A stretch of DNA of 33,265 bases from contig DAHUZK010000036.1 of NCBI GenBank assembly GCA_027306605.1, forward strand, positions 1-33,265, in the 5' to 3' direction. Each line of letters starts with the position of its first letter. Position 1 is the first letter of the stretch. The position numbers were made by a program, and so were the translations under genes. Positions 1 to 6,889 of the stretch are shown in pieces. This DNA is from Acidimicrobiaceae bacterium. GTDB taxonomy: Bacteria > Actinomycetota > Acidimicrobiia > Acidimicrobiales > RAAP-2. The notes beneath the pieces were generated by a model. It was given only the letters and a program-made list of their open reading frames with translations, searched no databases and was not told where the DNA came from.

Positions 1-1
1 G

Positions 2-88
2 TTCAACAACCGCCGCATCCACAACGAAATCGGCAAGATCCCGCCTGCAGAGTTCGAACAGTCCTACTACCGTCAGAGAGCAGCATGA
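2..88 (+). CDS. IS3-family transposase OrfB, C-terminal fragment
   Basis: Only the last 28 codons are in the window. The frame reads FNNRRIHNEIGKIPPAEFEQ followed by SYYRQRAA and a TGA stop. The pattern NxRRxHxxIGxxPPxEFE..YYR is the usual end of the DDE (rve) integrase domain of IS3-family OrfB, just after the catalytic glutamate region. The protein would catalyse cut-out and insertion of the element. The 5' part is missing because of the window boundary, not because of any visible mutation. Confidence 0.8.
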   Translation, partial: FNNRRIHNEIGKIPPAEFEQSYYRQRAA

Positions 89-111
89 GAAGCGGCACCG
101 TCACAGACAGC

Positions 112-140
112 TGAGTCTCTAGGAAACCCGGGCCGATTCA
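112..140 (+). repeat. Putative right terminal inverted repeat of the IS3 element
   Basis: This 29-bp segment starts TGAGTCTCTAGG and ends GGGCCGATTCA, 23 bp after the transposase stop. On the other strand it begins TGAATCGG, and IS3-family ends start with TG. The matching left repeat lies outside the window, so the assignment rests on position and terminal dinucleotides. Confidence 0.5.
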
Positions 141-301
141 CATCATCGAAGACCACCTCCTTGGGCCGGGCGGAACTGCCAGCCGGAGTCACCCGCGCCC
201 TGAGGCCAGCGTGTGCCGGCGGCAGCCCGCCGGGGTAGGGAAGTTGGTCCCGTGTTCTACGGACCCAGGTCCCGTACCCACCGGCTCTCGGCGGTCGCAC
301 G

Positions 302-475
302 ATGGACCGATGCCTTCTCGCTGCCGTGTGGTTCCCCGGTGGCTCCACCTCCGCCGGCATGCACGAGGCCACGATGACGTTCACGGCCTCCACCGCCGGC
401 AGTTACCGCTATGTCTGCCCCGTGCCAAGGCATGCCCAGGAGGGAATGACCGGGGCCTTCGTCGTGACGGGGTGA
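302..475 (+). pseudogene. Truncated cupredoxin (sulfocyanin-like) C-terminus
   Basis: The frame from ATG 302 to TGA 473-475 gives 57 residues. The second half, TFTASTAGSYRYVCPVPRHA then QEGMTGAFVVTG, is the classic last two strands of a type-1 copper cupredoxin. The copper ligands Cys, His and Met are present with the spacing C-x4-H-x4-M. The upstream part of the fold, including the first His ligand, is absent. An in-frame stop at 236-238 and the IS end at 140 close off the 5' side. The domain therefore looks broken, probably by IS-associated deletion. I see no gene in 141-301. The downstream neighbours are copper-type regulatory genes, which fits a former copper protein. A small intact protein is possible but unlikely. 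Confidence 0.6.
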
Positions 476-507
476 CGAGGTCCGCCGGTGCGGCCTTCGT
501 GGTTGAA

Positions 508-522
508 ACCCTATAGGGGTAT
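508..522 (+). promoter_or_regulatory. CsoR-type operator
   Basis: ACCCTATAGGGGTAT contains the perfect palindrome CCCTATAGGG at 509-518. Runs of C and G flanking a TAT(A) centre are the known form of CsoR/RcnR-family operators. It lies 37 bp upstream of the CsoR-like gene, so autoregulation of the operon is the natural reading. The regulator-site pairing is inferred. Confidence 0.7.
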
Positions 523-558
523 CATGTAAGAAGAGGAGGCGAGAAGAGGAGGCGAAGC

Positions 559-843
559 GTGCGGCCCGGATACATCGACGACAAGGAAGCGATCCAGCGG
601 CGTTTGCGCAAGGTGGAAGGGCAGGTGCGCGGGATCCAGCGCATGGTCGACGGGGACCGGTACTGCATCGACATCCTCGAGCAGGTCTCGGCCGCCACCA
701 AGGCGCTGCAGGCGGTGGCGCTGGCGCTTCTGGACGACCACCTGGCTCACTGCGTCTCGGACGCGGTTCGCCAGGGCGGTGACGAGGCCACCGAGAAACT
801 GAATGAGGCTTCGGCCGCCATCGGACGTCTCGTCAGATCTTGA
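559..843 (+). CDS. csoR: CsoR-family copper-sensing transcriptional repressor
   Basis: A 94-residue all-helical metal-sensing repressor of the CsoR/RcnR/FrmR family. Metal-free protein binds the operator and Cu(I) releases it. The Cu(I) ligands of Mycobacterium tuberculosis CsoR (Cys36, His61, Cys65) occur here at exactly the same residue numbers: YCIDIL gives C36 and DDHLAHC gives H61 and C65. The N-terminal stretch RLRKVEGQVRGIQRMV (15-30) is the family signature. The start is GTG 559, preceded by a purine-rich GAGGAGGCGAAGC. The stop TGA (841-843) overlaps the ATG of the next gene as TGATG, so the two are translationally coupled. The matching operator upstream supports autoregulation. The metal could be another thiophilic ion, but Cu(I) is favoured by the ligand set. 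Confidence 0.9.
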   Translation: MRPGYIDDKEAIQRRLRKVEGQVRGIQRMVDGDRYCIDILEQVSAATKALQAVALALLDDHLAHCVSDAVRQGGDEATEKLNEASAAIGRLVRS

Positions 844-2141
844 TGCAGGTCCTGGCGGCCGCCCCGGTGCTCGTCGACATCGGACGGTCCCTGCGCGAGG
901 GGTTCTTCATGTTCTGGGAGACCTTGTGGCCCCTGATCCTGGGCTTCGGCCTCTCGGGGGCGGTGCAGGCCTTCGTGAGCCGGGAGTCGATGCAGAAGAA
1001 GCTCGGCGACCACCGGCCCGCATCGGTCGCCCGTGCCTCCGGCTACGGGATGGTCTCGTCGTCGTGCTCGTACGCCGCCTCGGCCATGGCCAAGTCCCTC
1101 TTCGTCAAGGGCGCCGACTACCTGGCCGCCATGGTCTTCATGTTCGCGTCCACCAACCTCGTCCTCGAGCTCGGCATCGTGCTGATCGTGCTCATGGGTT
1201 GGCAGTTCGCCGTCAGCGAGTTCGTCGGCGGGATCATCATGATCGTTCTGCTCGCCACCCTCGGCGGCCTGTGGCTGCGGGGGCGCAGCATCGTCGAAGC
1301 GCGCCAACGGCTCGCCGCTCGACAGGATGGGGACGAGCACCAGCACGGTCCGGCCGGGGAGTCCGAACGCCAGTCCTGGAAGGCCCGCATTCGCACCACG
1401 GCCGGCTGGGCCGACAGCGCCACCTACACCATGTCCGACCTCACCATGCTGCGGCGTGAGCTGCTGATCGGCTACACCGTGGCGGGGTTCCTGGCCGTCT
1501 TGGTGCCCACGTCGGTGTGGCACTCCGTCTTCCTCACCGGGCACGGCTTCTGGACCAGCCTGCAGAACGTGGTGGTGGGGCCCTTCATCGCCATCATCAG
1601 CTTCGTCTGCTCCATCGGCAACGTCCCCCTGGCCGCAGCGTTGTGGAAGGGCGGTATCTCCTTCGGCGGGGTGATCTCGTTCATCTTCGCCGACCTCATC
1701 GCCTTCCCCTTGCTCATGATCTACCGCCGCTACTACGGCTGGAGGCTCATGGTGCGGATGCTGGTCGTGTTCTGGGTCTTCATGTCGATGGCCGGGCTGG
1801 TCACCGAAGGCATCTTCACGGCGGCCGGACTCGTGCCGACCGCCCGCCCGACCACGGTGGCACCGGCGCATTTCTCGTGGAACTACACCACGTACCTGAA
1901 CATCGCCTTCCTGTTGCTCTTCGGCGTTCTCTACTGGACCTACCGGAACCGCGAGCGCCTCGGAGCCGGCCAGGGCTATGCGCGGGACCCCATGTGCGGC
2001 ATGCAGGTCGAGACCGATCGTGCTCCGGCGTCACTCGTGGAGGACGGCAGGCGCGTCTACTTCTGCTCGGACCACTGCAAGGAGCGCTTCGCGGCCGCGC
2101 ACCGATCCGATCAGGCACATGCGAGACAGGAGCACGCGTAG
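843..2141 (+). CDS. DUF318/ArsP-type permease with C-terminal YHS domain
   Basis: A 432-residue polytopic inner-membrane protein of the permease family PF03773 (DUF318, related to ArsP). Hydrophobic segments lie near residues 23-45, 92-118, 124-146, 208-225, 243-262, 270-295, 303-330 and 350-368. Motifs likely to line the path are SSSCSYAAS (72-80, Cys75) and FVCSIGNVPLAAAL (Cys256). A charged His-containing linker separates two bundles. The C-terminus (about 380-420) is a YHS metal-binding domain with DPMCGM (Cys385) and YFCSDHC (Cys408, Cys412). The start is ATG 843, overlapping the csoR stop; TTG 840 is an alternative start in the same frame. Cotranscription with csoR suggests a role in copper or other soft-metal handling, probably export. 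The transported substrate is inferred, not shown by the sequence. Confidence 0.85.
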   Translation: MQVLAAAPVLVDIGRSLREGFFMFWETLWPLILGFGLSGAVQAFVSRESMQKKLGDHRPASVARASGYGMVSSSCSYAASAMAKSLFVKGADYLAAMVFMFASTNLVLELGIVLIVLMGWQFAVSEFVGGIIMIVLLATLGGLWLRGRSIVEARQRLAARQDGDEHQHGPAGESERQSWKARIRTTAGWADSATYTMSDLTMLRRELLIGYTVAGFLAVLVPTSVWHSVFLTGHGFWTSLQNVVVGPFIAIISFVCSIGNVPLAAALWKGGISFGGVISFIFADLIAFPLLMIYRRYYGWRLMVRMLVVFWVFMSMAGLVTEGIFTAAGLVPTARPTTVAPAHFSWNYTTYLNIAFLLLFGVLYWTYRNRERLGAGQGYARDPMCGMQVETDRAPASLVEDGRRVYFCSDHCKERFAAAHRSDQAHARQEHA

Positions 2142-2166
2142 CAACGCGCAGAAAGGGGACGATCCC

Positions 2167-2472
2167 GTGGAGCAAGAACGCATTCTCGCTCAGCTCGACA
2201 AGATGGTCACCTCGGGAAGGATGACCGACGAGGAGGCGGCGGCAGTGCGGGCCGCCGCGACCAGCGAGGAATTCGAGCGCGCCATGGGTGCTGTGCGGGC
2301 CCGGCACGCCAGCGTGCACATGGTCCGAGCCGTCGCGGCGGGGTCGATGTCACAAGCCGAGGCCGACGCCGATCTCGAGCGGCTCCGAAACGGCGAGCAC
2401 CCTGACGGATTGCGAGCCCGGCTCGCGGCATTCGAGCGAGAGCCGGACGATCTGGAGGGTCCGCACACCTGA
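2167..2472 (+). CDS. Small acidic helical protein of the csoR operon, unknown function
   Basis: The frame from GTG 2167 gives 101 residues. The start has AAAGGGG 9 nt upstream, and the gene begins 25 bp after the permease stop on the same strand. The protein is rich in Glu, Asp, Ala and Arg, has no Cys and only a few His, no signal peptide and no membrane span. It looks entirely alpha-helical. The first 30 residues (EQERILAQLDKMVTSGRMTD) resemble SHOCT-like short helical modules seen in actinobacterial proteins, and a second similar helix pair (SMSQAEADADLERLRNGEHP) follows. I do not recognise the family. Its position makes it a third member of the metal operon, as an accessory or regulatory protein, but this is inference from context only. 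Confidence 0.65.
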   Translation: MEQERILAQLDKMVTSGRMTDEEAAAVRAAATSEEFERAMGAVRARHASVHMVRAVAAGSMSQAEADADLERLRNGEHPDGLRARLAAFEREPDDLEGPHT

Positions 2473-2514
2473 CGGTGCCGGCGCGACGCCTGACCGCCCA
2501 GCGCGCCGCGAAGG

Positions 2515-4101
2515 TCAGGGTCGTCTGGCCAGGCGCCGGCTCAATGGACGGGTGCGCTTGAAGGCGTCGACGAACGTCTCGGCCAGGTCGTCGTAGCGTG
2601 CCCGGTTGGTGGGATTGGGCTCGAACACTCCGTCCATTCGGAGATGAGCGGACACCTCCGACGCTGGGGCGACACCGAGCCGGTCGAAACCGAAGATGGC
2701 CGTGCCGATGGAGTTGGCATAGCCGGCGTCGGCGAGCTGGTGGACGGGCTTGTCCAAGACGTCGGCCATGATGCTCGCCCAGAGGTCGGATCGGGCTCCC
2801 CCGCCGTAGAAGACGTAGTGGGAGAGGCTGCGGTTGACGAACGTCTCGACGCGGGTCTGCAGCCAGCGCAGATTCAAGGCGACGCCTTCGAGGACGGCAC
2901 GGGCGAGGTCGCTGCGGGACGTCTCGAGACCGACGTTGAGGAACCCGCCCCGCATCCGCCCGTCCGCCCTCGGAGCGAGCGAACCCCGGAGCCACGGGAG
3001 AAAGAGAACCCCCCCCGCACCCGGCTGTGAGGCCGCCGCCACGTCGTTGAAGGCCCGGTAACGATCGTCGACGGTCTCGGGAGTGGCGAAGCGGTCGTCG
3101 GGATACACGACGTGGTCGAGGAAGTAGTCGACGGCGACCCCGGCGACGCCGTTCTCCGCCGAGAGCAGGTGCGCCTCACCCAGAGGGCTCGGCATGGTGA
3201 ACAGCGATCGCAGCGGATTCACCTTCTTCTTGGCCAGGTGCGTCACGATGACGGCGGTGGTGCCGACCGCCAGGCCGGCGTGCGTACCCGAGAAGACCCC
3301 CGCAGCCACGCCCCCCGCCTGTGAGTCGTTGAGACCCGAGAGCACAGGCGTGCTCGACGGCAGCCCGAGGTTGTCGGCCACCGCGGGGAGCACGGTACCG
3401 ACGACGCTGCCCACCGGCACCCACTCGGGCAGCTTGTCGGCGTCGATCATCGAGGCCTTCACCAGGTCGGGGTGCCAGCCGCTACTTGGGACCGTCCTGT
3501 TGTCAGCCAACATCTGCATGAACGACGTGCACTGGTTCGCCGTCATGCGGCCGGTCAACCGGGCCGTCAGGTAGTCCACTGGCTCCAGGATCGAGGCCGT
3601 GCGCTCGTACAGATCGGGATGCGCGTAACGGAACCAGCGCATGTGGTTCAGGCTCATGCCGGATTCGAGCGGCGCCAGGCCGTGCACGCGCAGGAATGTG
3701 ATCATGCTGAGAGGTGAATCACCGATTCTGGGGTACCCGGGCAGCCTCTTGAGCCGGCGAGGCGAGCTGCGCTGGTCCATCCACGTGATCATCGGGGCGA
3801 TCGGCGTGCCGTCAGCCGTCACCGGCACGATCGACGAGTACTGGGCCGAGGCCACTAGACCCACCACCGACGACGGTCTCACCGCGCCCGGCGCGTCCTG
3901 TGCGGCGGCCAGCGCCCCCCGAGCGGCCTCCAGCGTGGCTCGCCAGACCAGTTCCGCGTCCTGCACGGCCTCGCCGCCCGGGCCGAATTTCGTCGGCACC
4001 GACGCCCGCGCCGCCCCGACGAGGTCGCCATCGGTGGAGACGACGGCGGCCTTGGGGCCGCTCGTGCCGAGATCGATCGTCAAGATGTGCTGAGGGCTCA
4101 T
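2515..4101 (-). CDS. FGGY-family carbohydrate kinase
   Basis: A 528-residue sugar kinase of the FGGY family, phosphorylating a pentose or polyol with ATP. The N-terminal phosphate-binding loop reads TIDLGTSGPKAAVV (8-21). The likely catalytic Asp is Asp259 in GLNDSQAGG. The second actin-like domain carries YGGGARSDLWASI near the C-terminus. ATG 4101 is chosen because the family fold begins there; the frame extends upstream only as low-complexity Arg/Ser sequence. No sugar-specific genes flank it, so the substrate is unknown; it is distinct from the xylulokinase at 6890. It lies 10 bp downstream of a LysR remnant on the same strand, which may once have controlled it. It ends 42 bp from the convergent small gene at 2472. 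Confidence 0.9.
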   Translation of the reverse strand: MSPQHILTIDLGTSGPKAAVVSTDGDLVGAARASVPTKFGPGGEAVQDAELVWRATLEAARGALAAAQDAPGAVRPSSVVGLVASAQYSSIVPVTADGTPIAPMITWMDQRSSPRRLKRLPGYPRIGDSPLSMITFLRVHGLAPLESGMSLNHMRWFRYAHPDLYERTASILEPVDYLTARLTGRMTANQCTSFMQMLADNRTVPSSGWHPDLVKASMIDADKLPEWVPVGSVVGTVLPAVADNLGLPSSTPVLSGLNDSQAGGVAAGVFSGTHAGLAVGTTAVIVTHLAKKKVNPLRSLFTMPSPLGEAHLLSAENGVAGVAVDYFLDHVVYPDDRFATPETVDDRYRAFNDVAAASQPGAGGVLFLPWLRGSLAPRADGRMRGGFLNVGLETSRSDLARAVLEGVALNLRWLQTRVETFVNRSLSHYVFYGGGARSDLWASIMADVLDKPVHQLADAGYANSIGTAIFGFDRLGVAPASEVSAHLRMDGVFEPNPTNRARYDDLAETFVDAFKRTRPLSRRLARRP

Positions 4102-4111
4102 GGCCAAGCGC

Positions 4112-4282
4112 TCAGTCGGCGCCGAGGTCCGAGCGGGCCAGCTCGACGAGCGGCGCGGTGACCTCGAAGACCTGGACGGCTTGCGAGACGACCGGCTGGG
4201 ACAGGCACAGCGAGCATGCCGCCGCACTCGCGGAACCGCATTCGGTCACCGCGACGAGGTGGCGCAGCTGGTGCACATTCAT
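4112..4282 (-). pseudogene. Internally deleted LysR-type regulator (HTH stump)
   Basis: The frame from ATG 4282 gives 56 residues. The first 40, MNVHQLRHLVAVTECGSASA then AACSLCLSQPVVSQAVQVFE, match the N-terminal winged helix of LysR regulators: xxLRHxVAVxExGSxSAAAxxLxxSQPxVSQ. A full LysR is about 300 residues. Here the helix-turn-helix is followed at once by TAPLVELARSDLGAD and a stop, which resembles a LysR C-terminal tail. An internal deletion that removed the effector domain is the simplest explanation. The gene precedes the FGGY kinase by 10 bp. A functional DNA-binding micro-protein cannot be excluded. Confidence 0.6.
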
Positions 4283-4398
4283 GCCTGACGAGCATAGGTC
4301 ACCGCCATTGGAACCGACCGGGGACGAAGGACCATTCGCCTGCGCACGGAGGGACGAAGGTCCCCAACAGAAAGCGGGGTCTTCGGCCGATAGCAAGA

Positions 4399-6855
4399 AT
4401 GATGAGCAGTTCGACCGAGCGCGACCGGAACGTCCCCCTCGATGCGGGGAGCCGCCACGGTCGTCTCTGGCGGATAGCGGCCTGGTCGTGTCTGATCGTG
4501 GGCTTGACCGCTTCGATGCTGGGTGGCTGGGCCTGGAGTCAGAACCAGAATGCGCAGGCGAAGCGGTCCTTCTCGAACACGGCCTCCATCGTCGACTCTG
4601 GGGTCAACGCCGAGTTGCAGCGGGACCTCGACCTCCAGACCTCGCTCGGACGCTTCATCGCGGCGGAACCGAACACGACGAACGCCCGGCTCGGGCCCTG
4701 GCTCAGGCTCCTCGACATCGCCGGCCGCTACCCCGGGACCGAAGGGCTCAGCTACTACGAGCCGGTCAGCGCGGCGCAACTGTCCTCCTACGAGGCAACC
4801 GTGCGCTCGGACCCGGTTCCCGGCGTCGGAGCCGGTCCCTACACGATCTTCCCGCCCGGCCGGCGTCCGGGCTACTGCCTCCTCAGACTGGGCATCCAGA
4901 CGGAGGGCAACGGGTTTCCCGCCGGGAGCGACCTGTGCTCGGGTCCTCCGACCAAGCAGGCCGTGTTGCGCGCCACGAAGACGGGACAGCCCCAGTTCAT
5001 CGGCTACGGCACGATCACGGCAGCGATCAAAGCGCTCCACCTGCCCGTCGCGACCACACAGACGCTACGTCACACGGTGGTGGAGGTCTCGGCCGTCTAC
5101 GCGGGAGGCGTTCGGCCGGCCACGCAGAAGCAGCGCGAGTCGACGGTGATCGGATGGATCGTGTCCAACTTCAACGGCACGACACTGTTGGACGATGCCA
5201 TCGCGGGCACGCCCGGTCTCTCCGTTGTGCTCTCGTCGCCGACAGAGGGACGGATCGCCGAGGTCGGGAAGGTGACGCCCGGCACCATGGTGGCGAGGAG
5301 CACGTTGGATGAGAGCGGCCTCAGCGTGACGGTGCACCAGCCGGCCTCGAACTCCGGCGTCGCCCAAGGCTTCGGGATAGCCGGGCTGGGAGCGCTTCTC
5401 AGCGCCTCGCTGTTCGCCTTCTTGTTGCACCTCGGGCGCTCGAGGGAGAAGGCCCTTCGTCTGGTCGATCAACGGACCGGCGAGCTGCGGCACCTGGCCC
5501 TCCACGATGCACTCACGGATCTGCCCAACCGGTCCCTGCTCTTCGACCGTGCTGAACAGATGCTGGCGCGGGTCCGCCGGAGCGGCGGTGTCGTCGGGGC
5601 CCTGTTCGTGGACCTCGACAACTTCAAGGAGGTGAACGACACCTTCGGCCACGACACCGGCGACGAGTTGATCAAGGCGGTGGCATGCCGACTGTCGTCG
5701 ACGATCCGAGAGAGTGACACCGTCGGCCGGCTCGGTGGCGACGAGTTCCTCGTGTTGACCGAGGACGTCACCACCGAGGGTGGTCCCGAGCTCCTCGCCG
5801 AGCGGATCCTGGCGGTCCTCGACGAGCCGTTCGTGTTGAGCGGGCCCCGGCCGATCACGCTGAACGTGCGAGCAAGCGTCGGGGTCGCCGCCGGTCCGCG
5901 CGAGAGCGCAACCGAGCTGATCCGCGATGCGGACATAGCGCTGTACCAGGCCAAGGATGCAGGCAGGGGATGCTCCGTCGTGTTCAGTCCCGAGATGCAC
6001 ATGGCCGTCCACGACCGCATGAGTCTGGAGCTCGACCTCCAAGGAGCCCTGGGCCGCGGTGAGCTCTTCGTGGAATATCAGCCCATCTTCGACCTCCATT
6101 CGATGAAGGCGAAGGGCGTCGAGGCGCTGGTCCGCTGGCGTCACCCCGACCGAGGCGTCCTCGCACCCGAGGAGTTCATCCCGCTGGCGGAACGATCCGG
6201 GTCGATCCGCTCGATCGGGGGATTCGTGCTCGATCAGGCCTGCAGCCAGGCCGCGGCCTGGCATCGAGCCGGCTACCAGTTCCAGATGTCCGTCAACGTG
6301 TCGGTCGCCCAGTTCAGGTCGCCCGAGATCGTCGAGGAGGTGCGCGCCCTCCTCGAGCGCTATCGCCTGCCCGCCGAGGATCTCGTTCTCGAGATCACCG
6401 AGACCATGCTCATGCGCGACGTTCCGGAAACTCGGCACACGCTGCAGGCGTTCCGGGACATGGGTGTGCGCATCGCCGTCGACGACTTCGGCACTGGGTA
6501 CTCGTCGTTGGCCTATCTCCGGCAATTCCCGATCGACTCGCTCAAGATCGACCAGAGTTTCGTCACGCGCACGGTCGAGAGCTCGGAGGCGGTGGCCATC
6601 CTCCACACCCTGGTGCAGCTGGGCAAGTCCCTCGGCATCGAGACCCTGGCCGAGGGTATCGAGCAGCAGCCGCAGCTCGAGGAGCTCCAGCACGAGAAGT
6701 GCGACAGCGGTCAAGGGTTCTTGTTCTCGAAGCCGCTGCCGCCCGACAAGGTCCTCACCTTCCTGGCTCGGCACAGTGACGTGCCCGCTGAAGCTGCATC
6801 CGCCCTGTCGGGTCCGAGGCATCTGCATCGGCCGCGCCGTCACGCCAATCCATGA
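4399..6855 (+). CDS. CHASE-GGDEF-EAL membrane c-di-GMP signalling enzyme
   Basis: An 818-residue bifunctional c-di-GMP enzyme. A transmembrane helix (about 26-46) is followed by an extracytoplasmic CHASE-type sensor (about 55-320), a second helix (about 324-344), then GGDEF (about 360-530) and EAL (about 540-795). The diguanylate cyclase motif GGDEF is intact (446-450), with an RxxD product-inhibition site, RESD, at 437-440. In the phosphodiesterase domain EAL (575-577) and DDFGTGYSSL (695-704) are intact, as is ETLAEGIE (748-755). Both activities may therefore be real, with the sensor choosing between them. ATG 4399 is directly followed by a second ATG at 4402, and either could be used. It stands alone between two sugar-kinase regions. 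Confidence 0.9.
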   Translation: MMSSSTERDRNVPLDAGSRHGRLWRIAAWSCLIVGLTASMLGGWAWSQNQNAQAKRSFSNTASIVDSGVNAELQRDLDLQTSLGRFIAAEPNTTNARLGPWLRLLDIAGRYPGTEGLSYYEPVSAAQLSSYEATVRSDPVPGVGAGPYTIFPPGRRPGYCLLRLGIQTEGNGFPAGSDLCSGPPTKQAVLRATKTGQPQFIGYGTITAAIKALHLPVATTQTLRHTVVEVSAVYAGGVRPATQKQRESTVIGWIVSNFNGTTLLDDAIAGTPGLSVVLSSPTEGRIAEVGKVTPGTMVARSTLDESGLSVTVHQPASNSGVAQGFGIAGLGALLSASLFAFLLHLGRSREKALRLVDQRTGELRHLALHDALTDLPNRSLLFDRAEQMLARVRRSGGVVGALFVDLDNFKEVNDTFGHDTGDELIKAVACRLSSTIRESDTVGRLGGDEFLVLTEDVTTEGGPELLAERILAVLDEPFVLSGPRPITLNVRASVGVAAGPRESATELIRDADIALYQAKDAGRGCSVVFSPEMHMAVHDRMSLELDLQGALGRGELFVEYQPIFDLHSMKAKGVEALVRWRHPDRGVLAPEEFIPLAERSGSIRSIGGFVLDQACSQAAAWHRAGYQFQMSVNVSVAQFRSPEIVEEVRALLERYRLPAEDLVLEITETMLMRDVPETRHTLQAFRDMGVRIAVDDFGTGYSSLAYLRQFPIDSLKIDQSFVTRTVESSEAVAILHTLVQLGKSLGIETLAEGIEQQPQLEELQHEKCDSGQGFLFSKPLPPDKVLTFLARHSDVPAEAASALSGPRHLHRPRRHANP

Positions 6856-6889
6856 CCACTGACGCGGGGCCGAGAGGGTTCGACACCGG

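Larger units (their letters stand above)
1..140 (+). mobile_element. 3' end of an IS3-family insertion sequence (cut by the window edge)
   Basis: The window opens inside an insertion sequence. It shows the C-terminus of an IS3-type transposase (stop at 86-88), a short non-coding tail, and an IS3-like terminal sequence at 112-140 that ends in CA, as IS3 right ends do. The left end and most of the element lie outside the window, so completeness and target-site duplication cannot be judged. The outer boundary at 140 is inferred from the terminal CA and from resemblance to actinobacterial IS3 ends recalled from memory. Confidence 0.7.

Noticed and set aside
141..301. Possible 5' part of the cupredoxin gene or an ORF between the IS end and position 302
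   Set aside because: The cupredoxin frame is closed by a stop at 236-238, and no other frame shows cupredoxin or transposase similarity.
747..1871. A 374-codon minus-strand frame opposite the permease
   Set aside because: Composition is Gly/Asp/His-rich without motifs, and the plus strand encodes a recognisable permease.
2473..2514. GGCGCG/CGCGCC stem between the small operon gene and the FGGY kinase as a bidirectional terminator
   Set aside because: The loop is long and there is no T-tract on either strand. Such pairings are expected by chance in GC-rich DNA.
3900..5312. A 470-codon plus-strand frame spanning the kinase start and c-di-GMP gene
   Set aside because: It is Arg/Pro/Ser-rich, crosses two well-supported genes in other frames and has no motif.
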